A stretch of 64,000 nt of DNA from Roseomonas aerilata DSM 19363 (GTDB lineage: Bacteria > Pseudomonadota > Alphaproteobacteria > Acetobacterales > Acetobacteraceae), in the NCBI RefSeq assembly GCF_000711725.1, contig NZ_JONP01000012.1:124001-188000 (forward strand), in the 5' to 3' direction. Under the pieces are notes generated by a model, which searched no databases, had not been told where the DNA came from, and saw nothing but the letters and a program-made list of their open reading frames with translations. Below are positions 18,412 to 27,212 of this stretch, one piece after another. The stretch's first letter is position 1; each line of letters opens with the position of its first letter. Position numbers and translations under genes: made by a program.

Positions 18412-20232
18412 TCAGTCCCGCCCTGGCTCCCGCGTCAGGGCGGAGGCCATGGCGGGGGCGTAGCCGGGGGCCACGCGGGCATCGACGAGGGCCGTGCCGC
18501 CGGCCTCCACATGGGCGACGGCGCGGGCGATGGCGGCGTCGAGTGCGGCCTCGTCCTCCACCGGGCCGATGCCGAGGAGGCCGAGGCCCTCCGCCAGCTT
18601 CGCGAAGTCCGGATCGGGGTCGGAGATCGCCTGTCCCACCCACTTGTTCTCGACAGGACGGCCACGCTCCTTCGCGACGCGCTCCTGATGGACCTCGTCG
18701 TTGAAGAAGGAGCGGTTGTTGGAGACGATGACGAGCAGCGGCACGCGGTAATGCGCGGCGGTCCAGAGGGCGGAGAGACCCATCATCGTGTCGCCGTCGC
18801 CGAGCACCGCGACGGGCAGGCGGCCGGACTCGCGAAGGGCGAGCGCCGCGCCCACGGACATGCCGGGGCCGCTGCCGATGCCGCCGCCGCCGTCCTGGCC
18901 GAGGTAGTCGAGCGGGTGGCCGAAGTGCCAGAGCTCGCCATCCCAGCCGAGGGGAATGCGGATGAGGGTGACTTTGCGCCCCTCGGTGTTGCGGCGGAGA
19001 GAGGCGGCGAGGCCGGGGATGGTAAGGGTGCCACCCTGCGGCGCCGGGGCGGCGACGGCGGCGGGCCTCGGCGCTGCGGCCGGCTTCGCGGGCAGGGCGG
19101 CGAGGACGGCGGCGAGGAGGGCGGCGACGACCACGTCCGGCTCGTTGTCGAAGTTGAGGTCGGCGGGGGGCAGGCCGCCGTGGTCGAAGCTCCAGCCGTT
19201 GTGCAGGCGCTGGTCGGGCGAGACCTGGATGATGCGAGGACCGGCTTCCTCGGCGCCGGCGGCGCGGAGGGTGCCGCCGAGGTCGATCCAGTCGAGGGCG
19301 AGGATCACGTCGGCCTCCCGCATCGCCGCCTGTAGGGCCGGGGCCGCGAAGGTGCCGGGGGCGGCCGCGTGGAGCGGGTGATCGGTGGGGAAGGTGGCAG
19401 GGAGCTTGAGGTCGGTCGCGACCTTCGCGCCCAGCGCCTCGGCGAGCCTCACGCGCTGGTCCCAGGCCTCGGTGGTCCGGCCGGTGCGGCCCATGAGGAT
19501 GAGCGGGTTGGCGGCGCCGGAGAGCAGGGCGACGGCGCGGGCGAGCAGCCCGGGGTCGGGGGCCGCGGGCGCGGGGGCGGCGTAGCGCGAGACATCGGGC
19601 GGGGTGGGCAGGGAATCCAGCGCCTGTTCCTGGATGGCGGCGTCGAGGTTCACGTAGACCGGGCCGCGCGGCGCGCTGTTCATGATCTGGTGGGCGCGCA
19701 GCAGGGCCTCGCGCGCGGCGGGGACCGAGGCGGGCTGGGCGTCCCACTTCGTGTAGTGGCGGATCAGCGCGCCCTGGTCCTGGGCGGTGTGGATCCAGTC
19801 GATCCAGGGACGGCGGCGGGCGGCGTCCACCGGGCCCGTGGCGCCGAGGACGAGCACGGGCACGCGGTCGCACCAGGCGTTATAGATGGCCATGGTGCCG
19901 TGCATGAGGCCGACATTGCTGTGCAGCGCGGCCGCGATGGGCCGGCCGGAGGCCTTGTAGTAGCCCTGGGCGAGGGCGACCGCGTGTTCCTCGTGCAGGC
20001 AGACGAGCATCTGCGGCGCGGTGTTGCCGAGGCGGTTCACGAGGCTGTCGTGCAGGCCGCGGTAGCTGGCGCCGGGGTTGAGGGCGATGAAGGGGATGTC
20101 GAGCGCGCGCAGCACGTCGGCGATGGCGTCGCTGCCCCAGGCGCGGTTGTCGGCGGGGGTGGCGGGCACGGGCCGGTCCATCGCCTCGGCGCGGGACTTC
20201 GCGCCGCCGGTCTCCAGGTCATCGCGCGGCAT
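18412..20232 (-). CDS. Thiamine-diphosphate-dependent enzyme (acetolactate synthase/decarboxylase superfamily)
   Basis: A 606-residue ThDP enzyme with the three usual domains. The PYR domain holds the catalytic Glu (CLHEEHAVALAQGYY, about 81-82), the central domain has PLILMGRTGR, and the PP domain has the diphosphate motif from LGDGDTMMGLSALW to VIVSNN. An Ala/Pro-rich linker separates the last two. It is too divergent to name: benzoylformate-decarboxylase, oxalyl-CoA and acetolactate types are all possible, and IPFIALNPGASYRGLHD suggests a 2-oxoacid decarboxylase or lyase. GGAGG precedes the ATG by seven bases. Confidence 0.82.
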   Translation of the reverse strand: MPRDDLETGGAKSRAEAMDRPVPATPADNRAWGSDAIADVLRALDIPFIALNPGASYRGLHDSLVNRLGNTAPQMLVCLHEEHAVALAQGYYKASGRPIAAALHSNVGLMHGTMAIYNAWCDRVPVLVLGATGPVDAARRRPWIDWIHTAQDQGALIRHYTKWDAQPASVPAAREALLRAHQIMNSAPRGPVYVNLDAAIQEQALDSLPTPPDVSRYAAPAPAAPDPGLLARAVALLSGAANPLILMGRTGRTTEAWDQRVRLAEALGAKVATDLKLPATFPTDHPLHAAAPGTFAAPALQAAMREADVILALDWIDLGGTLRAAGAEEAGPRIIQVSPDQRLHNGWSFDHGGLPPADLNFDNEPDVVVAALLAAVLAALPAKPAAAPRPAAVAAPAPQGGTLTIPGLAASLRRNTEGRKVTLIRIPLGWDGELWHFGHPLDYLGQDGGGGIGSGPGMSVGAALALRESGRLPVAVLGDGDTMMGLSALWTAAHYRVPLLVIVSNNRSFFNDEVHQERVAKERGRPVENKWVGQAISDPDPDFAKLAEGLGLLGIGPVEDEAALDAAIARAVAHVEAGGTALVDARVAPGYAPAMASALTREPGRD

Positions 20233-20303
20233 GCTGTTTCCTCCCGCTTCGTCTTGCCGCAGCCTATGGCGGAATGCCGAGGGATGAACAGGGGGCGCCC
20301 AGG

Positions 20304-21203
20304 CTAGCCCTCTCCGGCCACGGCCAGGGCGGCCTCGATGAAGTTGGCGACGGCCGGGGATCGATTGGCCCGGTTGTGCACGAGATTCAGCGGCAGGGGT
20401 GGCAGCGGGCCGGGGGCGAGCGGACGGTAGGCGACGACGTCGCGGTGCAGCACGCGCATCGAGGCGGGGACGATGGTGACGCCGCGCCCCGCCGCGACGA
20501 GGTTGATGGCGGCGATGATGCGCGAGACTTCGTCCACCACGCGTGGCACGAAGCCTGCGCGCTGCAATCCGCCGAGGAGGGCGTCGTAGATGCCGGGCCC
20601 GTCGGTGCGACGGTAGAGAATGAAGGGCTCGCCGGCGAGGGCGGAGAGGTCGAGCGGCGCTTCCTCGGCGGCGAGGGGATGCGCGCGGGGGAGGGCGGCT
20701 ATCAGCCCGTCGCTGGCCAGGGTGTGGCTGGACAGGTGCGGGATGCGCGCGACGGGGATGCGGAGCAGGGCGACGTCGATGCGGTGTTCCTCCAGCGCGA
20801 GGAGGAGAGCGTAGGTCTCGCTCTCCTCCACCTCGAAGCGGACGAGGGGGTAGCGGTCGCGGAAGGCGCGGATGAGGCGCGGGGCGAGGGGGTGGAGCGA
20901 GGCGGAGCTGGTGAAGCCGATGGCGACCCGGCCTTCCTCGCCGCGGTGGAAGCGGCGGACCTCCTCGACGCCCTCCTGCGCCTGGCCGAGGATGGCGCGG
21001 GCGCTGCGGAGGAAGAGGCGGCCCGCCTCGTTGAGCACGACGCGGCGCGGCTCGCGGTTAAAGAGCGGGACGCCGATCTCCCTTTCAAGCGCGCGAAGCT
21101 GCTGGCTGAGCGGTGGTTGCTGGAGGCCGAGGCGCTGGGCAGCGCGAGTGACGCTGCCTTCCTCGGCCACGGCGACGAAGTAGCGGAGGTGGCGCAGTTC
21201 CAC
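20304..21203 (-). CDS. LysR-family transcriptional regulator
   Basis: A 299-residue LysR protein: winged-helix DNA-binding region at residues 1-60 (MELRHLRYFVAVAEEGSVTR, LSQQLRALEREIGVPLF) and a periplasmic-binding-like effector domain from about 90. It is divergent from the flavin hydroxylase operon, the standard arrangement for control of that operon, and 71 bases upstream of the ThDP enzyme on the same strand. The effector is probably an aromatic acid, by inference from the neighbour. Confidence 0.92.
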   Translation of the reverse strand: MELRHLRYFVAVAEEGSVTRAAQRLGLQQPPLSQQLRALEREIGVPLFNREPRRVVLNEAGRLFLRSARAILGQAQEGVEEVRRFHRGEEGRVAIGFTSSASLHPLAPRLIRAFRDRYPLVRFEVEESETYALLLALEEHRIDVALLRIPVARIPHLSSHTLASDGLIAALPRAHPLAAEEAPLDLSALAGEPFILYRRTDGPGIYDALLGGLQRAGFVPRVVDEVSRIIAAINLVAAGRGVTIVPASMRVLHRDVVAYRPLAPGPLPPLPLNLVHNRANRSPAVANFIEAALAVAGEG

Positions 21204-21220
21204 GGCGGTCGTTTCCCCTT

Positions 21221-21250
21221 CCTACATATGTCGTAGGTACCGAACTGGTA
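21221..21250. promoter_or_regulatory. Candidate LysR operator between divergent genes
   Basis: Two adjacent inverted repeats: CCTAC-N7-GTAGG at 21221-21237 and TACC-GAACT-GGTA at 21238-21250. The region from 21221 to 21270 is AT-rich against its surroundings. It lies between the LysR start and the hydroxylase start, as expected for a LysR recognition and activation site. Confidence 0.6.
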
Positions 21251-21364
21251 GGAAGGATATATTTTACATCCCTGGTCCGCCGGCTAGAATCTTCGCCACG
21301 GATCAACCGTGCGGTGGCGGCGCCAAGCCAGCCGCCAGGGCCCCGACGGGCCGGAGGGAACGTC

Positions 21365-22534
21365 ATGACTTCTGCAAATCCGTCGATCGCCATCGTGGGC
21401 GCCGGCATGGGCGGGATGGCCGTCGCGGCGACGCTGCTGCAGGCGGGCTTCGACGTGCGCGTCTACGAGCAGGCCTCGCACTTCGGGCGCATCGGGGCGG
21501 GCATCCAGATGCTGCCAAACTCGATGAAGGTGCTGCGCGGTATCGGCGTGGAGAAGCGGCTGCGGGAGGTGGCCTTCGCGCCCTACTCTCACCTCAACCG
21601 CGTCTGGGACACGGGCGAGGTGAAGCGCGAGTTGCCGATGCCGGAAGATCTCTACGGTGCGCCCTTCCTCTGCATGCACCGCGCCGACCTGCACGACGCG
21701 CTCGCCTCCGCCGTGCCGATGGAGCGGATCGAACTTAATAAGAAGCTCGTCGGGCTGGATCAGGATGGCGGGCCGGTGACGCTGCGCTTCGCGGATGGCA
21801 GCACGGCGACGGCGGATGCGGTGATCGGGGCGGATGGCGTGCACTCCGTCGTGCGCAGCCTGATCGTCGGGCCGGACAAGCCGATTCATCGCGGGCGCAT
21901 CGCCTATCGCGCGGTGTTCGACGCCTCGCTCATGCCGAAGGCGATCACGCCGTCGCGGACGAAGTGGTGGGGGCCGGACCGGCACATCGTGATCTATTAC
22001 ACCCGCGCCGACCGCAGCGAGCTCTACTTCGTGACGAGCGTGCCCGAGGCGGCGGACTGGGTCACGCCGGAATCCTGGTCGGCCAAGGGCGACGTGCGGG
22101 AGCTGCGCGCGGCCTATGAGGGCTTCCACGAGGAGGTCCGCATGGTGCTGGAGGCCTGCCCGGACTGCCACAAATGGGCAATCCTCGAGCGCGATCCGCT
22201 GCCGAGCTGGAGCAGCGGGCGCGTGGTCCTGCTGGGCGATGCCTGCCACCCGATGACGCCCTACATGGCGCAGGGCGCGGCGACCTCCATCGAGGATGCG
22301 GCGGTGCTGGCGCGCTGCCTCGCCGAGGCGCGGGGTGGGAGCGTCGAGGGCGCCTTCAGGCGCTACGAGGCCCATCGCAAGCCGCGGACCTCGCGCATCC
22401 AGGCGATCTCCTCCGCCAATACCTGGATGAGCGGCGGCAACGACGACACGAGCTGGCTCTACGGCTACGACGCCTGGAACGCACCGCTGGACGAGCCGGC
22501 CGCCGGCGCGATCCTGCCGCAGGCGGCGGCATGA
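21365..22534 (+). CDS. FAD-dependent aromatic hydroxylase (6-hydroxynicotinate 3-monooxygenase-like)
   Basis: A 389-residue single-component flavin hydroxylase. The FAD-binding GXGXXG is IAIVGAGMGGMAVAATLLQ, the middle DG motif is ADAVIGADGVHSVVR, and the second flavin motif is GRVVLLGDACHPMTPYMAQG. In length and in features such as the KWWGPDRHIVIYYT segment it resembles NicC, which hydroxylates and decarboxylates 6-hydroxynicotinate; salicylate-type hydroxylases are the alternative. GAGGGAA precedes the ATG at 21365. Its stop overlaps the hydrolase start by ATGA, so the two are coupled. Confidence 0.87.
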   Translation: MTSANPSIAIVGAGMGGMAVAATLLQAGFDVRVYEQASHFGRIGAGIQMLPNSMKVLRGIGVEKRLREVAFAPYSHLNRVWDTGEVKRELPMPEDLYGAPFLCMHRADLHDALASAVPMERIELNKKLVGLDQDGGPVTLRFADGSTATADAVIGADGVHSVVRSLIVGPDKPIHRGRIAYRAVFDASLMPKAITPSRTKWWGPDRHIVIYYTRADRSELYFVTSVPEAADWVTPESWSAKGDVRELRAAYEGFHEEVRMVLEACPDCHKWAILERDPLPSWSSGRVVLLGDACHPMTPYMAQGAATSIEDAAVLARCLAEARGGSVEGAFRRYEAHRKPRTSRIQAISSANTWMSGGNDDTSWLYGYDAWNAPLDEPAAGAILPQAAA

Positions 22535-23361
22535 GCGCGGGCGTGGAGGGCGCGGCGCGCGCGGCGGATGGTTGCGAGATCGCCTACACGCTTCACCGCG
22601 GAACAGGGCAGGCGGCGCCGCGGCTGGCGCTGATCCATTCTCTCGCGCTCGACCGCCGCTTCTGGGATGGGGTTGTGGCCGAGCTGGGCGGGGAGGCGGA
22701 GATCCTTGCCTATGACTGCCGCGGGCACGGGCGGTCGGGCAGGCCGGCGGGGCCCTATACGACGGCGCTTTTCGCGGACGACCTGGCAGCGCTCTTCGAT
22801 CATCTCGGCTGGACGGCGGCGACGGTCGCGGGCTGCTCGATGGGCGGCTGCGTGGCGCAGGCCTTCGGCGCGCGGCACACGGCGCGCACAGTCGCGCTTG
22901 GGCTGATCGACACGACGGCGTGGTACGGCGAGAAGGCCCCCGCGGAGTGGCGCGAGCGCGCAGCCAAAGCGCAGGCGGAGGGATTGTCGGGGCTCGCGGC
23001 CTTCCAGGCGACGCGCTGGTTCGGCGATGCCTTCCGTGCGGCGCGGCCGGAGGTGGTCGAGGCCACCACCGCCATCTTCCTCGCCAACGATCTCGACGCC
23101 TATGCCGCGACCTGCGCCATGCTCGGCGACGCGGATCTGCGTCCAGGTCTCGGGGCGCTGTGCATGCCCGTCGCGGTCGTGGTGGGGGAGGAGGACTATG
23201 CCACAACCCCGGCGATGGCGCGGGCGATCCACGAGGCGGTGCCGGGATCGACGCTGACGGTGCTGCCGGGCGCGCGGCACCTGACGCCGGTGGAGACGCC
23301 GGCGGCGATCGCCGCCCAAATCCGCGGCCTGTTGCGGGGGACGCGCGCGGCGGCGGCCTGA
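22531..23361 (+). CDS. Alpha/beta hydrolase (enol-lactonase/deformylase-like)
   Basis: A 276-residue alpha/beta hydrolase with nucleophile elbow GCSMGG (Ser103), the acidic residue probably in VVGEEDYATT and the catalytic His in GARHLTPVE. The sequence type is that of 3-oxoadipate enol-lactonases and of NicD-like N-formylmaleamate deformylases. With the hydroxylase just upstream it probably acts on a ring-opened aromatic product. It is coupled to that gene by ATGA. The exact substrate is unknown, since the ring-cleaving dioxygenase is not in this window. Confidence 0.85.
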   Translation: MSAGVEGAARAADGCEIAYTLHRGTGQAAPRLALIHSLALDRRFWDGVVAELGGEAEILAYDCRGHGRSGRPAGPYTTALFADDLAALFDHLGWTAATVAGCSMGGCVAQAFGARHTARTVALGLIDTTAWYGEKAPAEWRERAAKAQAEGLSGLAAFQATRWFGDAFRAARPEVVEATTAIFLANDLDAYAATCAMLGDADLRPGLGALCMPVAVVVGEEDYATTPAMARAIHEAVPGSTLTVLPGARHLTPVETPAAIAAQIRGLLRGTRAAAA

Positions 23362-23433
23362 GCCCGGCTGCGACAAACGCGCCGGAGAGCGCGCGTCGCG
23401 GCCACACCGGGACGAGGAAGCGGAAGGGAGAGG

Positions 23434-24423
23434 ATGTCGATGGCTGGTCTCAAGCGGCGTGGGCTGCTGGTAGGTGGTGCCCTGCTGGCGGCGCCGCATT
23501 TCGTGTCGAGGGGTTGGGCGCAGGAAGGCTACCCGAACAAGCCGATCCGGCTGGTGCTTGGCTTCGCGCCCGGAGGCGTGGCGGATATCGTCGCGCGGCT
23601 GGTGGCGCCGAGGCTGTCCGAACTGCTCGGGCAGACGGTGCTGGTGGACAACCGGCCGGGCGCGGGCGGGATCGTGGCGACCGAGGCGGTGGTGCGCTCG
23701 GCGCCGGACGGGCACACGCTGCTCTGGACCACCTCCAGCACGGCGACCGGCGTCGCCCTCTACAAGCGCTTGCCCTATGACGCGCTGAGCGATCTCGCTT
23801 TCATCTCGACCGTCTCCTACTTCGACCACGTGCTGGCGGTGGCACCTGGCTTCGAGCCGCGCGACCTCCGGCAGACCATCGCCTATGGGCGGGCCAATCC
23901 GGGGCGGCTGAACATAGGCTCCATCAGCGTCGGCAATGCACAGCATCTGGGGGCGGAACTGCTGCGGGCGATGCTTGGGATCGAGGCGACGGTCGTGACC
24001 TATCGCGGCACGCCGGACCTGCTGAACGCGGTAGTGGCGGGAGATGTGCAGATCGCTTCCGAGATCCTTCCGCCCGTGCTGCCGCAGCTTCAGGCGGGCC
24101 GGCTGCGGGCGTTGGCGATCGCGACGAAGGAGCGCTTCCCGCTGTTGCCGGAGGCGCCAACGGCCGAGGAAGCGGGGCTGCCCGGCTATGTCGTGCGTTC
24201 CTGGAACGGCATCTCCGTGCCGGCCGCGACGCCGCAGGCCATTGTCGAGCGACTGAGCGGCGCGGTGGGGGCGGTGATGGCCCATCCGGAACTGCGGGGG
24301 CGGTTGCAGGAGCTGGGCGTGAGCCCCGGCGCGAACTCACCGGCGGAGTTCAAGGCATTCTTCGCCGCCGAGGCGCGGCGCTGGAGTGCGGTGATCGACG
24401 AGGCACGGATCGAGCGTCAGTGA
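23434..24423 (+). CDS. Bug/TctC-type receptor
   Basis: A 329-residue periplasmic receptor. Its signal peptide has a KRR pair (GLKRRGLLVGGALLAAPHFV) that could be Tat-type. The fold is marked by YPNKPIRLVLGFAPGGVADI, VDNRPGAGGIVATEAVV and VVTYRGTPDLLNAVVAGDVQ. A second ATG at 23440 has better ribosome-site spacing. It follows the hydroxylase and hydrolase on the same strand, so it may collect their aromatic substrate. No TctA/TctB genes accompany it. Confidence 0.9.
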   Translation: MSMAGLKRRGLLVGGALLAAPHFVSRGWAQEGYPNKPIRLVLGFAPGGVADIVARLVAPRLSELLGQTVLVDNRPGAGGIVATEAVVRSAPDGHTLLWTTSSTATGVALYKRLPYDALSDLAFISTVSYFDHVLAVAPGFEPRDLRQTIAYGRANPGRLNIGSISVGNAQHLGAELLRAMLGIEATVVTYRGTPDLLNAVVAGDVQIASEILPPVLPQLQAGRLRALAIATKERFPLLPEAPTAEEAGLPGYVVRSWNGISVPAATPQAIVERLSGAVGAVMAHPELRGRLQELGVSPGANSPAEFKAFFAAEARRWSAVIDEARIERQ

Positions 24424-24510
24424 CCTTGCGGCGCACCGTAGGGCCGTAGTCACCGGTCCAGCGAGCGCCTAGCCTCACCGCCAAGAACAGGGATGGAAGG
24501 GTCCGGGACC

Positions 24511-25479
24511 ATGAGACGACGCAGCCTGCTTGCGGCCCCGGCCGTGCTCGGCCTCAGCGTAGTGCGGGCGCAAGCCCAGGCACCCTATCCCGACCGGCCA
24601 CTCCGCATGCTCGTGACCATTCCACCAGGCGGCGCGCCGGACGTGGCGGCGCGGATCCTCTCCCAGCGGTTGGGGGAGAGGCTGGGCCAGCCGGTGGTGA
24701 TCGAGAACCGCGCGGGCTCGAACGGGCAGATCGCGACCGAGGCGGCGGTGCGCTCCCGCCCCGATGGCTACACGCTGCTCTTCGCGCAGGACACCGTGAT
24801 CACGGTGAATCCCGCGATCTACGAGCGTGCGCCCTTCAACGTCTCGACCGACCTCATCCCGATCGCGAGCGTGGCGGCGAACCAGTTCGTGCTCTCGGTC
24901 AATCCTTCCCTGCCGGTGCGGAACTTCGAAGAGTTCATTGCCCTGGCGCGGCGCAGCAACCCGCCGCTCGCCTATGCCTCGGGCGGGTCGGGCAGCCAGC
25001 ACCAGTTGGCGATGGAGATGCTGATGCGGCGGGCGGGGATCGACATGCTGCACGTGCCCTTCCGCGGGGGGACGCCGGCCGTGACCGCGACGGTGGCCGG
25101 GGATACGGTGGCCGTCTTCTCCGGCACCTCCTCCGCGCCGCTCATCCAGCAGGGGCGGCTGCGGGCCATCGCGGTGACGGGACCGCAGCGGTCCACTGCC
25201 TTTCCCGACCTGCCGAGGATCGGGGAGATATTCCCGGGCTACGAGGTGTTGATCTGGCTCGGCGTCTTCGCGCCTGCCGGGACACCGGCGCCGGTCGTCG
25301 CGAAGCTGAGGGAGGAGATCAACGCCTCCCTTGCCGAGCCTGCGGTGAGGGGGCGGCTGGAATCGGCGGGTGGGCTGGAACCGCTGATCACCACGCCCGC
25401 GGGCTTCGCCGAACTCATCCGCCACGATACGGAGAAGTATGGCGCCCTCGTGCGGGAGATCGGGATCAAGCCCGAGTAG
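24511..25479 (+). CDS. Bug/TctC-type receptor
   Basis: A 322-residue receptor, second in tandem. The signal peptide (RRRSLLAAPAVLGLSVVRAQ) has a twin-arginine look; the body has YPDRPLRMLVTIPPGGAPDV, VIENRAGSNGQIATEAAV and LHVPFRGGTPAVTATVAGDT. The ATG at 24511 is preferred, as the upstream ATG at 24493 adds only six residues before the arginines. It is not a close copy of the preceding receptor, so the two likely bind different carboxylates. Confidence 0.9.
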   Translation: MRRRSLLAAPAVLGLSVVRAQAQAPYPDRPLRMLVTIPPGGAPDVAARILSQRLGERLGQPVVIENRAGSNGQIATEAAVRSRPDGYTLLFAQDTVITVNPAIYERAPFNVSTDLIPIASVAANQFVLSVNPSLPVRNFEEFIALARRSNPPLAYASGGSGSQHQLAMEMLMRRAGIDMLHVPFRGGTPAVTATVAGDTVAVFSGTSSAPLIQQGRLRAIAVTGPQRSTAFPDLPRIGEIFPGYEVLIWLGVFAPAGTPAPVVAKLREEINASLAEPAVRGRLESAGGLEPLITTPAGFAELIRHDTEKYGALVREIGIKPE

Positions 25480-25485
25480 TCACCG

Positions 25486-26472
25486 TCAGACCTTAAAGCG
25501 GCTTCGCGTCTCCGGCGCGAAGATCTCCGCGGGGTCGAGCTTGCGGTGGCAGACGCCCTGCTCGTAGGCCCAGGTGGTGAAGGCGTCGAGCGTCGCGCGG
25601 TTGTCCTCCACGCCATAAGGCCAGCCGTCTCCGCCGATCATCTCCCGCGCCGCGCGCGCGCGCTCCCCGATCCAGGGGATGGGGAAGTAGGAGAGGGTGA
25701 TGTCCGCCATGCGGGCGAGGGAGCGGTCGCGGGCCGTCTCCAGCGCCTTCATCAGGTTGAGGGCTAGCCAGCGGTGGCGGTCGTAGACCTCCCGGCGGAT
25801 GACGACGACGTGCATGATGGGGAAGATGCCGGTGTCGCGCAGGAAGCGCTCCTCCTCGGCCTGGTAGTCCGCGAAGAGGCGGCGGATGCCCCGGTTCTCT
25901 AGGAAGGGCGCGGGCGGACGGGCGGAGAGGACGACGTCGAGATCGCCGTCGAGCAGCATCTGGGAGAGCGAGCGGTCCTTCACGGGGGTGAGCCTCAATC
26001 CGCCGCGGAGGTCGAGCTTCACCTTCTCCACGCGGCCGGGATCGTTCACGCCGGCCTGAAACCACTCGATGCTGGAAAGATCCACGCCGTAGCGGTGGGC
26101 GATGATGCCGCGGGAGTAGATGGCGGCGGTCTGCGCCCATTCCGGCACGCCGATGCGCTTGCCCGCGAGCTGTGAGGGGTCGGTGAGTTCGCTGTCCGCA
26201 CTCACGTAGAAGGAGGAGTGGCGGAACATGCGGGAGACGAAGACCGGGATAGCAACAAGCGTGTCATCGCCTTGCGACATGAGGGAGACGACCTTCGCGA
26301 AGGACATCTCCGACACGTCCCACTCCCGGTGGAAGGTGAAGCGATAGAAGATCTCCTCCACGGGCATGCGGAGCACGGTGAGGTCGGCGCCGGGAACGGG
26401 CACGGTGCCGTCGAGCACGTCGCGGACGTGGTCATACTCGGAGAGGGCGAGGGTGATCGGGATGTTGGGCAT
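25486..26472 (-). CDS. 4,5-dihydroxyphthalate decarboxylase-like protein
   Basis: A 328-residue soluble protein of the Pht5-like family, which shares the periplasmic-binding fold: ITLALSEYDHVRDVLDGTV at the N-terminus, GKRIGVPEWAQTAAIYSRG in the middle and LRDTGIFPIMHVVVIRR later. It lacks a signal peptide, which favours an enzyme over a transport receptor. Relatives decarboxylate 4,5-dihydroxyphthalate to protocatechuate, but many such genes sit outside phthalate clusters, and no phthalate dioxygenase is nearby. It is convergent with the Bug receptor, six bases apart. Confidence 0.78.
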   Translation of the reverse strand: MPNIPITLALSEYDHVRDVLDGTVPVPGADLTVLRMPVEEIFYRFTFHREWDVSEMSFAKVVSLMSQGDDTLVAIPVFVSRMFRHSSFYVSADSELTDPSQLAGKRIGVPEWAQTAAIYSRGIIAHRYGVDLSSIEWFQAGVNDPGRVEKVKLDLRGGLRLTPVKDRSLSQMLLDGDLDVVLSARPPAPFLENRGIRRLFADYQAEEERFLRDTGIFPIMHVVVIRREVYDRHRWLALNLMKALETARDRSLARMADITLSYFPIPWIGERARAAREMIGGDGWPYGVEDNRATLDAFTTWAYEQGVCHRKLDPAEIFAPETRSRFKV

Positions 26473-26590
26473 GAGGTGCTCCGAGCGCTGCCGATGACAC
26501 GCGCGGCGATGCCCTTCGTAAAGGGGGCGGCCATGCGTCGATTGCAGCAGGAGGGTCGCGCTCTTTCAGTATGCGGTCAATCGCGATGCG

Positions 26591-27043
26591 TCAGCGCGGT
26601 GCCTCGACGATACGCGCGCGGCGGCCTGCGAGGCCGGTGCCCGCGCCGAGTTTGATGCTGCCGTCGCGCTGCGGCACGGCGAGCGGTGCGACCTCGACCT
26701 GCGCGACGCCATTGACGGGCATGCCGAGGAACTGAGCGACCTTCGGGCTGACGCTGATGATGCGCTGCCCCGACGCGGGCAGGCGATCGCGGACACGCAC
26801 GATCGCGATGCGGCCGTTGCGGAGGTTGCGCACGCGGGCTGTGCTGCCGAGGGGAAGCGCGTCGCTCGCCGCGCTGTCGGAGCTCAGTTCCACCGTGCCG
26901 CCATCGGCCATCCGGCGGCCGGCGAGCGCGGGGGCGAAGACCGAGGCCTGGCCGCGCCGTGCGCCGCCCGAGGCGTCCGGTACGGCGGGCTGAGCGAGGG
27001 CGGGGCTGCCAAGGAGTGCGGCGAGGACGAGCAGGGCGCGCAA
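26591..27043 (-). CDS. RlpA-like double-psi beta-barrel protein, catalytic residues altered
   Basis: A 150-residue exported protein (signal MRALLVLAALLGSPALAQ) with one RlpA-type DPBB domain: GRRMADGGTVELSSDS, LPLGSTARVRNLRNG, VRVRDRLPASGQRI. In active RlpA the order is a Glu after the TASG-like turn, a His before LPLG, and Asp in DRGP. Here the Glu is Gly, the His position is Ser, and DRGP is DRLP. It probably binds rather than cleaves peptidoglycan. No SPOR domain. It is divergent from a second RlpA-like gene. Confidence 0.82.
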   Translation of the reverse strand: MRALLVLAALLGSPALAQPAVPDASGGARRGQASVFAPALAGRRMADGGTVELSSDSAASDALPLGSTARVRNLRNGRIAIVRVRDRLPASGQRIISVSPKVAQFLGMPVNGVAQVEVAPLAVPQRDGSIKLGAGTGLAGRRARIVEAPR

Positions 27044-27212
27044 ATCGGTTCACCTGGCTTCTATTGTGGAATCAACGCCGGGCACCGGAGACGGTTGGAC
27101 GGGGAGCGGAAGGATCAGGGCGATGGGGCATCCATCCGGGAGAGGGGGCGTTTCCACCGCCTGCGCGCGGGACACCGCGTCACATCCGAAGCATCAGGAC
27201 AGGAGGCTCTAC

